DNA of 64,000 bases from Ensifer sp. MPMI2T (GCF_004827385.1 NZ_SRXN01000010.1:62001-126000), one strand, 5' to 3'. Positions 53,006 to 62,784 are shown, counted from the first letter of the stretch. Notes: generated from the sequence alone by a model not told the origin. Numbers and translations are program-made.

Positions 53006-53042
53006 GGGGCTTCCGCCTCCCCATCGATCAAGGAGATGAACC

Positions 53043-53906
53043 GTGTCCGACATCGGAAAGAGAACAGCTGCCGTCGACGAGATTCGTGCGGTGATCGAGG
53101 ATTGGGCCGAAGCGATGCGGGTCAAAGACGCGACCCGTGTCCTTGCCCACGGCACGGAAGATTGCCTTGTCTACTCGCTGGCGCCTCCTCTTAAGGAAGC
53201 CGCGGCAGGCGCCGAGGGCCTTGAGCAGTGGTTTTCGACCTGGAAGGGGCCGCTCGGCTACCGGCTTCAGGAGCTGGAAATCTCGGCAGGCGGCGATGTC
53301 GCCTTCGCGACGGCGCTCACCCATCTCTCCGGCGAGAAACTGGATGGCGAAAAAGCGGCACTCTGGTTTCGCCAGACGCTGGGTTTGAAGCACACGGAGA
53401 ACGGATGGAAGATCGCCCACCAGCACGAGTCGGTCCCCTTCTACATGGATGGGAGCTTCAAGGCGGCGATCGATCTCGATCCGAAGTCAGACGTCGATTG
53501 GCAGGCAACGTCGCGCCCGCCGATGGGCGGCGTCATCGCCTATCTTAACGTCCAGGACGCGAATGCCACGGCGGAATTCTACGGCCGTGCCTTTGGCGCC
53601 AAGGAGGTGGACCGCAGATTTGCCGAGGACGGCAAACGCCTCATCCACTGCCACCTGACGATCAATGGCGGCGCACTGATGCTGAACGACCCGTTCCCGG
53701 AATTCGGTTATCCCTGGAAGCCGCAGGAAGGCATCGTCCTGCATCTAGTCGTCGATGACGCGGATTTCTGGTGGAAGCGTGCAGTCGCCGAAGGGGCGGA
53801 GGTGACGATGCCGCTGGAGATCGCCTTCTGGGGCGACTATTACGGGCAGCTCCGCGATCCGTTCGGCATCAGTTGGGCGATCGTTGCGCCGGTAAAGAAG
53901 GATTGA
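53043..53906 (+). CDS. SnoaL-like / VOC two-domain fusion protein
   Basis: The protein has 287 residues from a GTG start with GGAG upstream. Residues about 8-135 form a SnoaL/NTF2-like domain (IRAVIEDWAEAMRVKDATRVL, ending GLKHTENGWKIAHQHESVPFYMD). Residues about 155-285 form a VOC (glyoxalase-type, PhnB-like) domain (IAYLNVQDANATAEFYGRAFGAKEVDR, then LMLNDPFPEFGYPW and QLRDPFGISWAIVAPV). A fusion of these two domains is seen in several proteobacteria; the activity is unknown. It follows the ECF42-linked genes. Confidence 0.88.
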   Translation: MSDIGKRTAAVDEIRAVIEDWAEAMRVKDATRVLAHGTEDCLVYSLAPPLKEAAAGAEGLEQWFSTWKGPLGYRLQELEISAGGDVAFATALTHLSGEKLDGEKAALWFRQTLGLKHTENGWKIAHQHESVPFYMDGSFKAAIDLDPKSDVDWQATSRPPMGGVIAYLNVQDANATAEFYGRAFGAKEVDRRFAEDGKRLIHCHLTINGGALMLNDPFPEFGYPWKPQEGIVLHLVVDDADFWWKRAVAEGAEVTMPLEIAFWGDYYGQLRDPFGISWAIVAPVKKD

Positions 53907-53930
53907 CGGGCCTTATCCGTCTGCCGGCGC

Positions 53931-54088
53931 GCCCCTCATCCGGCCTGCCGGCCACCTTCTCCCCGCCTGCGGGGCGAAGGGACTCGCGGCGACGCCTTGC
54001 CTTCCGCTGACGTGGCGTTGGCGACGCGCAGACCCTCAGGGCACATCCCCCTCCCCCCGCGCGCGGGGAGAGGGCTAGGGCGAGTGGC
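53931..54088. repeat. Composite palindromic repeat between the SnoaL-VOC gene and hemW
   Basis: Starts GCCCCTCATCCGGC, includes CACCTTCTCCCCGCCTGCGG and ends with a CGCGGGGAGAGGGCTAGGGC-like stem. Same family as 29484-29633 and 30617-30729. It lies between convergent genes and may serve as a terminator. Confidence 0.7.
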
Positions 54089-54125
54089 AACCGTTTCCAT
54101 CGTCTGTCCAATCGCCTGCCATCCA

Positions 54126-55307
54126 TCAGCAGGCGAGATCGGCGACCACCGCGTCGAGGATGAGCATCCCGGCCGGCGTGCAGCGCAGCCGCGAATTGCC
54201 GAGCCGCTCGATGAAGCCCTGCTCGATCAGGAACTGTTCACGATCCGGATTGGGATCGCGGCCGGAAAGGGTCTGCCAGCGGGCCAGATCGACGCCTTCC
54301 CTGAGCCGAAGACCCATCAGTAGGAGTTCGTCGGCCTGGGCCTCAAGGTCCAGCAGTTCGCGCTCGATCATGCCATGGCCCTGCTCTTCGACGAGGCGGA
54401 GCCATTCTTCGGGCTTACGTTCCGTCGCTGTCGCCACCTTGGCGCCACCGATCGTCAGCCGCCCATGGGCGCCGGGGCCGATGCCCGCATAGTCGCCGTA
54501 GCGCCAATAGGTGAGATTGTGCCGGCTTTCCGCCCCCGGCCGTGCGTGATTGGACACTTCGTAGGCCGGCATGCCGATCGCCGCGGTAATCTCCTGCGTC
54601 GCCTCATAGAGCACGGCCGACTGCTCGCCGTCCGGAACGACGAGCTTGCCGGCTTTGTGCAGCCCGTAGAAGGGCGTGCCTTCCTCGATCGTCAACTGAT
54701 AGAGCGAGAGATGGTCGACCGCATACGAGACCGCCTCCTTCAACTCCCGCTCCCAGTCCTCGACGGTCTGGTTCGGGCGGGCATAGATCAAGTCGAAGGA
54801 CATGCGCGGGAAGATCTCGCGCGCCAGCCGGACCGCCTTCAACGCGTCCTCGACATTATGCAGCCGCCCCAGGAACTTCAGGTCACGGTCGTTCAACGCC
54901 TGCACGCCGAGCGAGACGCGGTTGACGCCGGCGGCACGATAGCCGTGGAAGCGCGTCGCCTCGACGCTCGATGGATTGGCCTCCATGGTGATCTCGATAC
55001 CGTCCGGCACGTGCCAGTGGTTGGCGATGCCGTTGAGAATTGCATCGACGGTCGTCGGATCCATCAGCGAAGGCGTGCCGCCACCCATGAAGATGCTGGT
55101 GACCGTCCGCGGACCGGAGAGTGCACGGGCTTCCGCCATTTCCCGCAGGAAGGCCGTGACGAAGCGCGGCTGGTCCACGGGCTGATGGCGGACATGGCTG
55201 TTGAAGTCGCAATAGGGGCACTTCGCCGCGCAAAACGGCCAGTGCACATAGACCCCGAAGCCGGGGTCCATGCCGTCACCGATCGCCGAGAGCGGGGTCA
55301 CATGCAT
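54126..55307 (-). CDS. hemW: Radical-SAM heme chaperone HemW
   Basis: A 393-residue protein with the radical-SAM cluster FCAAKCPYCDFNSHV (Cys triad C-x3-C-x2-C plus a fourth Cys-binding element typical of HemW/HemN), FMGGGTPSLM, TMEANPSSVEATRF and the C-terminal LMGLRLREGVDLARW. HemW, unlike coproporphyrinogen dehydrogenase HemN, inserts haem into respiratory proteins; the missing second SAM-binding features favour HemW. It follows rdgB by 12 bases and shares its operon. Confidence 0.93.
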   Translation of the reverse strand: MHVTPLSAIGDGMDPGFGVYVHWPFCAAKCPYCDFNSHVRHQPVDQPRFVTAFLREMAEARALSGPRTVTSIFMGGGTPSLMDPTTVDAILNGIANHWHVPDGIEITMEANPSSVEATRFHGYRAAGVNRVSLGVQALNDRDLKFLGRLHNVEDALKAVRLAREIFPRMSFDLIYARPNQTVEDWERELKEAVSYAVDHLSLYQLTIEEGTPFYGLHKAGKLVVPDGEQSAVLYEATQEITAAIGMPAYEVSNHARPGAESRHNLTYWRYGDYAGIGPGAHGRLTIGGAKVATATERKPEEWLRLVEEQGHGMIERELLDLEAQADELLLMGLRLREGVDLARWQTLSGRDPNPDREQFLIEQGFIERLGNSRLRCTPAGMLILDAVVADLAC

Positions 55308-55319
55308 TGCATTCGTCTT

Positions 55320-55964
55320 TCAGGCGCCGAGGCAGGTTTCGGCGAACAGCTTGAAGGCGCGGGCACGGTGCGAAAGGGCGCTCGCGTCGCCGGGCCTCCA
55401 GCCATGCTTCTCTTCCGCGGTCATTTCGCCAAAGGTGGCGTCGTAGCCCGTCGGTTGAAAGACCGGGTCGTAGCCGAAACCGCTCGTTCCGCGCGGCGGC
55501 CAGACGACTTGGCCTTCGACCTCGCCGCGAAAAAGCTCGACATGGCCGTCCGGCCAGGCAAGGCAAAGCACGGAGACGAAGCGCGCGGTTCGGCTGTCAG
55601 GTGTCACCGCGCCTTTCTCCTTAAGCGCCTTTTCCACCTTTTCCATCGCCATAGCGAAGTCGCGGCTGCCGTCCTCGCGTTCGGCCCAGTTGGCCGTGTA
55701 GACGCCCGGTGCGCCATCAAGGGCATCGATCGCGAGACCGGAATCGTCCGAAAGCGCCGGCAGGCCGGAGGCCCTTGCGGAGGCGAGCGCCTTGATCGTC
55801 GCGTTTTCCTCAAACGTGGTGCCGGTCTCCTCCGGCTCGACGAAATTGAGATCGGCGGCCGACTTCGCCTCGAAGCCGAGCGGACCGATCAGGTCGCGGA
55901 TTTCGCGGATCTTGCCGGCATTGTGGCTCGCGACGACGAGCGTCTTGGCATCCAGTTTGCGCAT
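55320..55964 (-). CDS. rdgB: dITP/XTP pyrophosphatase
   Basis: A 214-residue house-cleaning enzyme that hydrolyses dITP, XTP and related non-canonical nucleotides. Motifs are [17 protein letters not shown] at the start, [33 protein letters not shown] with the catalytic acidic residues, and [21 protein letters not shown]. The ATG at 55964 fits the family start; an ATG at 55979 is in frame but has no ribosome site. Third gene of the rph-VOC-rdgB-hemW operon. Confidence 0.95.
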   Translation of the reverse strand: MRKLDAKTLVVASHNAGKIREIRDLIGPLGFEAKSAADLNFVEPEETGTTFEENATIKALASARASGLPALSDDSGLAIDALDGAPGVYTANWAEREDGSRDFAMAMEKVEKALKEKGAVTPDSRTARFVSVLCLAWPDGHVELFRGEVEGQVVWPPRGTSGFGYDPVFQPTGYDATFGEMTAEEKHGWRPGDASALSHRARAFKLFAETCLGA

Positions 55965-55999
55965 TCTCTTCTGTTCCATTACGGCGGCTGCAGCCGCAT

Positions 56000-56416
56000 T
56001 CAATCAATATCCCAAAGGCCCGGCTCCGCGCATTCCAGGCTGTTGCCGGCCGGGTCGCGGAAGTAGAAGGAGCGGGCGCCGTTGGGCCAGCGGATGTCCG
56101 CTTCGATCGAAACGCCAGCGGCTTCGAGTTTTTCCTTCCATGCGTCGAGCGCCTGCGCCGCCACCCGGAAGCACATATGTCCCTTTCCCGTCGTCCCGTG
56201 CGGCGGCACGGGAAGCGCTCCCGGCGCCGGCGGTTTGACCGTCTCGGCGGGATTGAAGATCAGGAGTATGCCTGCGCCGCAGCGGAAGAACACGTGTCGA
56301 TTGCCGGCACGGGTGATTCGCTGCAGGCCGAGCACCGTGCCGTAGAAGGCCTCAGCGCGATCGAGATCCTCCGCATAGAGCGCAGTTTCGAGAATGCCTT
56401 CCAGCGCCGGGGCCAA
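56000..56416 (-). CDS. VOC (glyoxalase/bleomycin-resistance)-family protein
   Basis: A 138-residue protein with the VOC fold: [31 protein letters not shown], then [25 protein letters not shown], and [21 protein letters not shown] near the end with the conserved Glu. It starts with TTG, preceded by AAGGACGAGG. It lies 15 bases after rph and just before rdgB, so it belongs to the same transcript. Substrate unknown; such proteins act on electrophiles or antibiotics. Confidence 0.85.
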   Translation of the reverse strand: MAPALEGILETALYAEDLDRAEAFYGTVLGLQRITRAGNRHVFFRCGAGILLIFNPAETVKPPAPGALPVPPHGTTGKGHMCFRVAAQALDAWKEKLEAAGVSIEADIRWPNGARSFYFRDPAGNSLECAEPGLWDID

Positions 56417-56431
56417 ACCTCGTCCTTTCGA

Positions 56432-57151
56432 TCAGCCGGCGATCGCCTGCTTCTGCAGCGCAATGAGCTCGGCGATGCCGTTCTTGGCAAGCGACATCAG
56501 GCTTGCGAATTCCTCTTCGGTGAAGGGTTTGCCCTCGGCCGTCCCCTGGATCTCGACGAGGCCACCGCTGCCGGTCATGACGAAATTGGCATCCGTCTCG
56601 GCGGCGGAGTCTTCGAGATAGTCGAGGTCGATCACCGCCTGGCTGGCGAAGATCCCGCAGGAAATGGCGGCGACGTGGTCCTTGAGCACGCGTTCGACCT
56701 TGACCATGTTGCGCGCCTCCATCCACTTCAGACAGTCGTGGAGTGCGACCCAGGCGCCGGTAATCGAGGCCGTGCGTGTACCGCCGTCCGCCTGGATGAC
56801 GTCACAATCGATCGAAATCTGACGTTCGCCGAGTGCTGGCAGATCGACGACGGCCCTGAGCGACCGCCCGATTAGCCGCTGGATCTCCTGGGTGCGGCCG
56901 CTCTGCTTTCCGCTCGCCGCCTCGCGCTTCATCCGCTCGCCGGTCGCACGCGGCAGCATGCCGTATTCGGCCGTGACCCACCCCTTGCCGCCGTTGCGCA
57001 GCCAGGCGGGGACCTTTTCCTCGAGGCTCGCCGTGCATAGCACATGCGTGTCGCCGAAACGCACGAGACAGGAACCTTCCGCATGCTTGGAAAAATTGCG
57101 CTCGAAGGAAACCTTGCGCATTTGGTCGGTTTTTCTGCCGGATGGCCGCAT
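56432..57151 (-). CDS. rph: Ribonuclease PH
   Basis: A 239-residue phosphorolytic 3'-exoribonuclease that trims tRNA precursors. Visible are the PNPase/RNase PH fold motifs [56 protein letters not shown] (phosphate-binding Arg region) and [18 protein letters not shown]. The ATG at 57151 has GGAG. It diverges from hrcA and leads the rph-VOC-rdgB-hemW operon. Confidence 0.96.
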   Translation of the reverse strand: MRPSGRKTDQMRKVSFERNFSKHAEGSCLVRFGDTHVLCTASLEEKVPAWLRNGGKGWVTAEYGMLPRATGERMKREAASGKQSGRTQEIQRLIGRSLRAVVDLPALGERQISIDCDVIQADGGTRTASITGAWVALHDCLKWMEARNMVKVERVLKDHVAAISCGIFASQAVIDLDYLEDSAAETDANFVMTGSGGLVEIQGTAEGKPFTEEEFASLMSLAKNGIAELIALQKQAIAG

Positions 57152-57244
57152 CGTCAACTCCTATTTTCTCTGTTGAGCCTTCTAGAGCATGGCGAACGCA
57201 AAGGGAACCGCCAGATATCGGCTGGGGGGATCGATTTTTCCCTT

Positions 57245-57273
57245 TTGCCATTGCCGGCGCGGACCACTATATT
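57245..57273 (+). promoter_or_regulatory. Predicted sigma-70-type promoter of hrcA
   Basis: TTGCCA (57245-57250), a 17-base spacer and TATATT (57268-57273), about 35 bases before the hrcA ATG. No CIRCE element (TTAGCACTC-N9-GAGTGCTAA) is seen here, so HrcA does not obviously control itself. Confidence 0.65.
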
Positions 57274-57308
57274 TCCGCTGGATAGGAATAATTGCTGCAC
57301 GGAGTGAT

Positions 57309-58388
57309 ATGGTACTGCGCAATTCCGGAGCGAAGGAGATCGCGGCGGCGCTGGATGAGCGTTCCGGTGAAATCTTTCGCCGCATTGTGGAGACCTACCT
57401 GGAGAGCGGTGAGCCGCTTGGGTCGCGCAACCTTTCGCGGCTGCTGCCGATGTCGCTTTCGCCGGCCTCCGTGCGCAACGTGATGAGTGATCTCGAGCAT
57501 CTTGGCCTCATCTATTCGCCCCATGTCAGCGCCGGCCGCCTTCCGACGCAGACGGGTCTGCGCTTCTTCGTCGACGCTTTCATGCAGGTCGGCAACCTTT
57601 CGGCGGAAGAACGCGCTTCGATCGAACGCCAGTTCCGCCGCGGCGATCGAGACCAGCCGGTAGAAAGCCTGCTTACCGAGGCGAGCCAGATGCTTTCGGG
57701 CATGTCGCGCGGCGCCGGCCTCGTCATCACCACCAAGAGTGATCCGGTGCTCAAGCACGTCGAGTTCATCCGCCTGGCACCGACCAAGGCGCTCGCCGTC
57801 CTCGTCGGCGAACATGACCAGGTCGAGAACCGCATCATCGAACTTCCGGCGGGCGTCACGAGCGCACAGTTGACCGAGGCTGCCAATTTCTTGAATGCCC
57901 ATCTTGGCGGGCAAACCATCGCCGAGGTGCGCGCGCAACTGCAAAAGCTCAAGGCCACCGTGCGCGGCGAGCTCGATGTCCTGTCGCAGGATCTGGTCGA
58001 GCGGGGGCTTGCGATCTGGTCCGGCAGCGAAGGCGACGAAAAGCCGGCGCGCCTTATCGTTCGCGGCCGTGCCAACCTGCTCGAGGGGCTGGAGGGCGCC
58101 GAGGATATCGACCGCCTTCGGATGCTTTTCGACGACCTCGAAAAGAAGGACAGCCTGATCGAGCTTCTCGACCTCGCCGAGAGCGGCCCCGGCGTGCGCA
58201 TTTTCATCGGGTCGGAAAACAAGCTTTTTTCGCTCTCCGGCTCGTCGCTGATCGTCGCGCCTTATCGCGACAGCGACGATCGCATCGTCGGCGCGGTCGG
58301 CGTTATTGGCCCGACGCGGCTTAATTATTCGCGGATCGTCCCCATGGTCGATTACACCGCGCAGCTGATGTCGCGCCTGTCGCGTTGA
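57309..58388 (+). CDS. hrcA: Heat-inducible transcription repressor HrcA
   Basis: A 359-residue repressor of class I heat-shock genes. The N-terminal winged helix is visible in [64 protein letters not shown], and the C-terminal part holds the GAF-like HrcA domain ending [26 protein letters not shown]. It binds CIRCE before groESL. It is followed by grpE 152 bases later in the same direction, as in other alphaproteobacteria. Confidence 0.96.
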   Translation: MVLRNSGAKEIAAALDERSGEIFRRIVETYLESGEPLGSRNLSRLLPMSLSPASVRNVMSDLEHLGLIYSPHVSAGRLPTQTGLRFFVDAFMQVGNLSAEERASIERQFRRGDRDQPVESLLTEASQMLSGMSRGAGLVITTKSDPVLKHVEFIRLAPTKALAVLVGEHDQVENRIIELPAGVTSAQLTEAANFLNAHLGGQTIAEVRAQLQKLKATVRGELDVLSQDLVERGLAIWSGSEGDEKPARLIVRGRANLLEGLEGAEDIDRLRMLFDDLEKKDSLIELLDLAESGPGVRIFIGSENKLFSLSGSSLIVAPYRDSDDRIVGAVGVIGPTRLNYSRIVPMVDYTAQLMSRLSR

Positions 58389-58540
58389 AGCGGCAATTCC
58401 GGCGTAGCGGCATTCCGCCCTTGATTTTTCGGCGCCAAACCTCGATATCGGCTTCAAATCCAGACAAGACCAAGATCGAGCAAAGCGACTTGCGCTTGCT
58501 TGGCGATGTCGAAGACACAGAGACACATCCGGAGAACGTC

Positions 58541-59167
58541 ATGACCGACGACACGAACAAACACGGACCTGAGGCGACTGCGGCAGAAGAACCTGTGAAC
58601 ACCGCGGCGCCGGAGGCTGCGGAAGCGCCGGAGGCTGAGGCTCCTGCCGCCGCACCGGATCCGTTGGAGCTCGCCAAGGCGGAGAATGCGGAACTGCGCG
58701 ACAAATACCTGCGCCTGGCCGCCGAGATGGACAATCTGCGCCGCCGCACCGAGCGTGACGTCAAGGATGCCAAGTCCTACTCCGTCGCCGGCTTCGCGCG
58801 CGACATGTTGGCCGTGTCCGACAACCTGCGCCGCGCCCTCGAGGCGATCCCGCCCGAAGCGAAAGAAGCGGGCGAAGCGGGTCTCAATGCCCTGATCGAA
58901 GGCGTGGAAATGACCGAGCGCTCGATGCTCGCAGCGCTGGAGCGTCATGGCGTGAAGAAGCTCGAGCCGACCGGTCAGAAATTCGACCCGAATTTTCATC
59001 AGGCAATGTTCGAAGTTCCGAACGCCGAGGTTCCGAACAACACGGTCGTCCAGGTGATCCAGGCTGGCTATGTCATCGGCGAGCGTGTGCTGCGCCCGGC
59101 GATGGTCGGCGTATCCAAGGGCGGCCCCAAGGCAGCCGCAACCGAAAACGGCACGCCGTCGACCTGA
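58541..59167 (+). CDS. grpE: Nucleotide exchange factor GrpE
   Basis: A 208-residue DnaK co-chaperone. An acidic Ala/Glu-rich N-terminus precedes the long paired helix ([39 protein letters not shown]) and the beta-wing with [29 protein letters not shown] and the conserved [31 protein letters not shown] precedes the ATG at 58541. It releases ADP from DnaK and acts as a thermosensor. Confidence 0.96.
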   Translation: MTDDTNKHGPEATAAEEPVNTAAPEAAEAPEAEAPAAAPDPLELAKAENAELRDKYLRLAAEMDNLRRRTERDVKDAKSYSVAGFARDMLAVSDNLRRALEAIPPEAKEAGEAGLNALIEGVEMTERSMLAALERHGVKKLEPTGQKFDPNFHQAMFEVPNAEVPNNTVVQVIQAGYVIGERVLRPAMVGVSKGGPKAAATENGTPST

Positions 59168-59270
59168 CGCCGCACCCTCAGCATGCTTTCAGCGCCGCGC
59201 ATTCCAAAGAGTGCGCGGCGCTGCCTGTTGGGGAATCCGATCAGATTGCGGCAGGAAAGCGGTGTCGATA

Positions 59271-59328
59271 CCCCCTCTGCCCTGCCGATCTCCCCCTTGT
59301 GGGGAGATGCCCGGCAGGGCAGAGGGGG
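59271..59328. repeat. Long perfect hairpin after grpE
   Basis: CCCCCTCTGCCCTGCCG (59271-59287) pairs perfectly with CGGCAGGGCAGAGGGGG (59312-59328). Inside, ATCTCCCC and GGGGAGAT (59288-59295, 59301-59308) form a second perfect stem. It lies between the convergent grpE and lactone-oxidase genes and could end both transcripts. Confidence 0.75.
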
Positions 59329-59347
59329 TGTAGCCTCCGCTCCCGCG

Positions 59348-60583
59348 CTAAGCAAAGAGCTGCCGGAGATGATCGTTGAGGAAGCAGCCTTCGGGATCGA
59401 CCCGGGCGCGGAGCGCGCGAAAGTCGCCGGCGCGCGGATAGAGTGCCGTCACATCCTCGGCGCCCAGAAAGTGCAGCTTGCCCCAATGCGGACGCGAGCC
59501 GTACTGGCGCAGGATCGTGTCGACGTCCTTTAAGTATTCCCAATAGTCGATGCCGGGCTCGCCCGAGACCGACAGCGTGATCGAATCCTGCTCATAGAAC
59601 GGGCTGATCCAACCGGAATCGCCGGCCGTGAAGCGATACTCGATCGGATAGATGCAGGTCGGGTGCTTTTCGAGCATCAGCTTGCGCACCGCCCGGACGG
59701 CATCCTTGCCGTGAGCGACGGGGACCGCATATTCGAGTTCGTGGAAGTTGGGTATGTATTCGATCGGGTAGATTTCCGAGGAATAGGCGATCTTTTCGAA
59801 TGGCTGCTCCATCGGCGGCTGGTCGGTGATGTCGATCACCTTCATCTCGCAGACGTCGGAGGTCTTACTGGTGGTCGAAATCGCCGACATGTCCGGCAGG
59901 CAGTAGCAATGCCGGCTTTCGGGCACCGGGCACCAGAAGAAGCCGAAATGGCGGTGCTTGGCGGCGAGCTCGTCGTGTTGCTCCATGCACTCGTCGAAGT
60001 CGCAGCGCCAGAGCTTTTCATGCAGATTGTAGGCGTCCATCGTCTGCAGGGTGATTTCAGAGATCACCCCAAGCATGCCGACGGAGACACGCGCCGCTTC
60101 CAAGAGGTCCGGCGTCGTCTCGTCGACGACGAGAATGCTGCCGTCGGGCTGGATGAGGCGCATGCCGACGATCTGCGAGGCCATGTTGCCGAGTTTGGCG
60201 CCGGTGCCGTGTGTGCCTGTCGTCAGCGCGCCGGCAAGAGCCTGGCTGTCGATATCGCCCTGGTTGATGAGTGAAAGCCCGCTTGATTTCAAGATCTTGC
60301 CAAGCTGGTTGATCGTCGTCCCCGCCCTGACGGAGACCCGCTTGCGCGCCTGATCGATGTTGACCACACCCTGCATGCCGGAAAGGGTCAGCAGGAGCCC
60401 GCTTGTTGCGACCACCGGGGTGAACGAGTGGCCCGATCCGGCGCAGCGCACATTGAGGCCAAGGGCGGTTGCCTCCCGGACCATTTCAGCGAGTGCCGCT
60501 TCGCTTTCCGGTGCACCCTTGTGGCGCACGATGCATGATTGGTTACCGACCCAGTTGCGCCAGTGGCCACCCGAATCCAGCAT
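59348..60583 (-). CDS. FAD-linked oxidoreductase, D-arabinono-1,4-lactone oxidase-like
   Basis: A 411-residue flavoenzyme. The N-terminal FAD-binding PCMH/VAO domain includes VRCAGSGHSFTPVVATSGLLLTL, GTTINQLGKILKSSGLSL and ALAGALTTGTHGTGAKLGNM. The C-terminal ALO domain ends with KLHFLGAEDVTALYPRAGDFRALRARVDPEGCFLNDHLRQL, typical of L-gulono/arabinono-lactone oxidases. It lies 17 bases after an SDR gene on the same strand, so both are an operon. Substrate (an aldonolactone or sugar alcohol) is not defined. Confidence 0.88.
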   Translation of the reverse strand: MLDSGGHWRNWVGNQSCIVRHKGAPESEAALAEMVREATALGLNVRCAGSGHSFTPVVATSGLLLTLSGMQGVVNIDQARKRVSVRAGTTINQLGKILKSSGLSLINQGDIDSQALAGALTTGTHGTGAKLGNMASQIVGMRLIQPDGSILVVDETTPDLLEAARVSVGMLGVISEITLQTMDAYNLHEKLWRCDFDECMEQHDELAAKHRHFGFFWCPVPESRHCYCLPDMSAISTTSKTSDVCEMKVIDITDQPPMEQPFEKIAYSSEIYPIEYIPNFHELEYAVPVAHGKDAVRAVRKLMLEKHPTCIYPIEYRFTAGDSGWISPFYEQDSITLSVSGEPGIDYWEYLKDVDTILRQYGSRPHWGKLHFLGAEDVTALYPRAGDFRALRARVDPEGCFLNDHLRQLFA

Positions 60584-60600
60584 TCCTGTCTCCCCCTCTT

Positions 60601-61368
60601 TCAGACTGCCGTGAAGCAATTGTCGACGAACAGATGCGTACCGTTGACGAAGCTCGCCTCGTCGCTTGCGAGGAACAGGGCAGCGTTGGCGACCTCCATC
60701 GGGTCGCACATCCGCCCCTGCTGGGCGGCGATCGCCGCCTCGGACACGTCGACGCCGTATTTGCTGAGGCCGACGATCTCGCGTTTGCCATGGTCGGTCG
60801 CGATGAAGCCGGGGCAGACGGCGTTGCAGCGGATGCCCCGATCGCGGAATTCGACGGCGATCGCACGGGCGAACATGTGGCAGGCGCCCTTGGTGGTGTC
60901 ATAAAGCACCTCCATCGGCGTTGCCGCGACGGCGGAAATGGACGAGGTGCAGATGATGCTGCCGCCGCCTGCCTTGAGCATGCCGGGGAGAACCGCCTTC
61001 GTCATCAGGAACATGCTCTTCACGTTCACCGCCATCAGCCGCTCCCACTCCTCCTCTTCCGTTTCAAGGAAGGGCCCGACAGCAAGCATGCCGGCATGGT
61101 TGAAGAGCACGGTGATCGGACCGAAGGCGCTCTCGACGGAATTGACCGCGGCGGCGACCTCGGCGGACACCGAAACGTCGGCGGCGGCGAAGACGGCTTC
61201 GCCGCCCTCGGCGCGGATGGCTGCCGCGACCTCTTCGCCCTTGCTCTTCGGCAGGTCGACGATGCCGACCTTGGCGCCTTCGCGCGCAAAGAGTTGTGAC
61301 GCCGCCAAACCGCATCCACCGGCGCCGCCGCTGATGAGAGCAATCTTTCCAGAAAGCCTGCCTGCCAT
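60601..61368 (-). CDS. Short-chain dehydrogenase/reductase
   Basis: A 255-residue classical SDR. The cofactor motif ALISGGAGGCGLAASQLFAREGAKVGIVD, NHAG, the catalytic SSISAV serine and the YDTTK Tyr-Lys pair are all present, and the end reads GTHLFVDNCFTAV. GGGGAAG precedes the ATG. It is transcribed with the flavoenzyme, suggesting a shared pathway for a sugar or polyol. The divergent LuxR-type gene is the likely regulator. Substrate unknown. Confidence 0.9.
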   Translation of the reverse strand: MAGRLSGKIALISGGAGGCGLAASQLFAREGAKVGIVDLPKSKGEEVAAAIRAEGGEAVFAAADVSVSAEVAAAVNSVESAFGPITVLFNHAGMLAVGPFLETEEEEWERLMAVNVKSMFLMTKAVLPGMLKAGGGSIICTSSISAVAATPMEVLYDTTKGACHMFARAIAVEFRDRGIRCNAVCPGFIATDHGKREIVGLSKYGVDVSEAAIAAQQGRMCDPMEVANAALFLASDEASFVNGTHLFVDNCFTAV

Positions 61369-61501
61369 CACGCTTCCCCTTTCCGCCCGCCCCAAGCTCG
61401 CTGCAGGCGGGCTGCCATGTGCTGTTTCGGGGATTATTGTTGACGAAGCGGGGGCTGTCGATATCCCATGGGGGATACGGCAAGGGGGGAACGCTCAGGC
61501 G

Positions 61502-62309
61502 ATGCTGGCAAGGGAATCGGCAGACATCTCCACGATGATCAGGTTTATCGGCACGCCGGATTTCGGTGCCGCGCTCGACGCCATGCTGCGCGCGGTCGCG
61601 CCCTTCGACCTGTCGGTCGTTTTCGCCTTTCCATATGATGCGCGCCCAATCCTGCTGCACGACGGCTACACGCATGGCGTCTCGCCGCAAGCGCTGAAGG
61701 CTTATCTTGGCGGCGCCTATCTGCTCGATCCGTTCTACGTCGCCTGCAACAACGGTCAGCCGGCAGGCCTGTGGCGGATGCGGGAGCTTGCACCCGACCG
61801 GTTCTTCCAGTCGAACTTTTCCTCGTCGGCCGAAGTCCATCCCTGCGTGCCGATGGAGTCCGGGTCACTGATCGAGGAAGTGGGCTTCGTTGTCCCGCTC
61901 GAGGAGGCGATGCAGGCGACCTATTCCCTGATGCGCTGCCGCGACGGTGCGCCTTTCAGTGATCAGGAACTGGAGCGGCTGAGGCTTTACGAACCAATCG
62001 TGCGGGAGGCGATCCGGTCGAACTGGCGTCAAAGGGGCATGGCGGTCGCGAGCGCGACCGGAAACGAATCCGACGCCATGGAGGGAGCTTTCGACAGTCT
62101 CTGCGCCGACCGGCTCACCAGGCAACAGCGCACGATCGTCCGGCTGATCCTGCGCGGCCACAGCAATCTTTCGATCGAAGACGATGAACATCGCCGAAGG
62201 CACGGTTCGGATCCACCGCAAGAACATCTATGGCCGCCTCGGCATTTACGGCCAAGGCGCATTGTTCCGGATTTTCATCGATCATTTGAAGCGCCGTCAG
62301 CTTTATTGA
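61502..62309 (+). pseudogene. LuxR-type regulator gene broken by a frameshift near 62183
   Basis: The frame from the ATG at 61502 gives an autoinducer-binding-type sensor part (FGAALDAMLRAVAPFDLSVVFAFP and similar) and the start of a GerE-type helix-turn-helix (LTRQQRTIVRLILRGHSNLSI). There the frame leaves the family. The rest (MNIAEGTVRIHRKNIYGRLGI, ending FRIFIDHLKRRQLY) continues in another frame from an ATG at 62184 to a TGA at 62307-62309. A one-base gain or two-base loss around 62178-62183 explains this. It could be a true mutation or a sequence error. Upstream is the SDR gene, divergent and probably its target. Confidence 0.88.
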
Positions 62310-62319
62310 CGGCGGCCGT

Positions 62320-62784
62320 TCATGCCGCGTGCGAGGTCGTGTCGTCGTTGAGCAGCGTGTAGATCGCGCTGGCGGAATCGCTCGCCCTGATCTTTGCGAC
62401 CATGTCGTGATCGCGAAGCACACGGGCGATGCGCGACAGCGCCTTCAGATGATCGGCACCGGCACCTTCGGGCGCCAGCAGCAGGAATACGAGATCGACC
62501 GGCTGGTCGTCCAGCGCCTCGAAGTCGACGGGCGTGTCGAGTCGCGCGAAGATGCCGACAATCGAGGGAAGGTTGTTGAGCTTTCCGTGCGGAATGGCGA
62601 TGCCGTTGCCGACGCCGGTGGAACCCAGCCGCTCCCGCTGGAGAATAACGTCGAAGATGTCACGCTCCGGAAGTCCGGTAAGTTTGGATGCTTTTGCCGC
62701 CAATTCCTGAAGGAGCTGTTTTTTCGAGTTGGCCCTCATGGCCGGGATAATTGCATTTTGATGCAGCAAACCTGCCAATGCCAT
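62320..62784 (-). CDS. ptsN: Nitrogen-PTS EIIA protein PtsN
   Basis: A 154-residue EIIANtr protein. The phosphorylated histidine is in IAIPHGKLNNLPSIVG (His about 70), preceded by ERLGSTGVGNG, and followed by VDLVFLLLAPEGAGADHLKALSRIARVLRD. It is part of the regulatory PTS (PtsP-PtsO-PtsN) that links nitrogen and potassium signals. GAGG precedes the ATG. Order rpoN-hpf-ptsN is conserved in rhizobia. The gene follows hpf by 174 bases. Confidence 0.95.
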   Translation of the reverse strand: MALAGLLHQNAIIPAMRANSKKQLLQELAAKASKLTGLPERDIFDVILQRERLGSTGVGNGIAIPHGKLNNLPSIVGIFARLDTPVDFEALDDQPVDLVFLLLAPEGAGADHLKALSRIARVLRDHDMVAKIRASDSASAIYTLLNDDTTSHAA

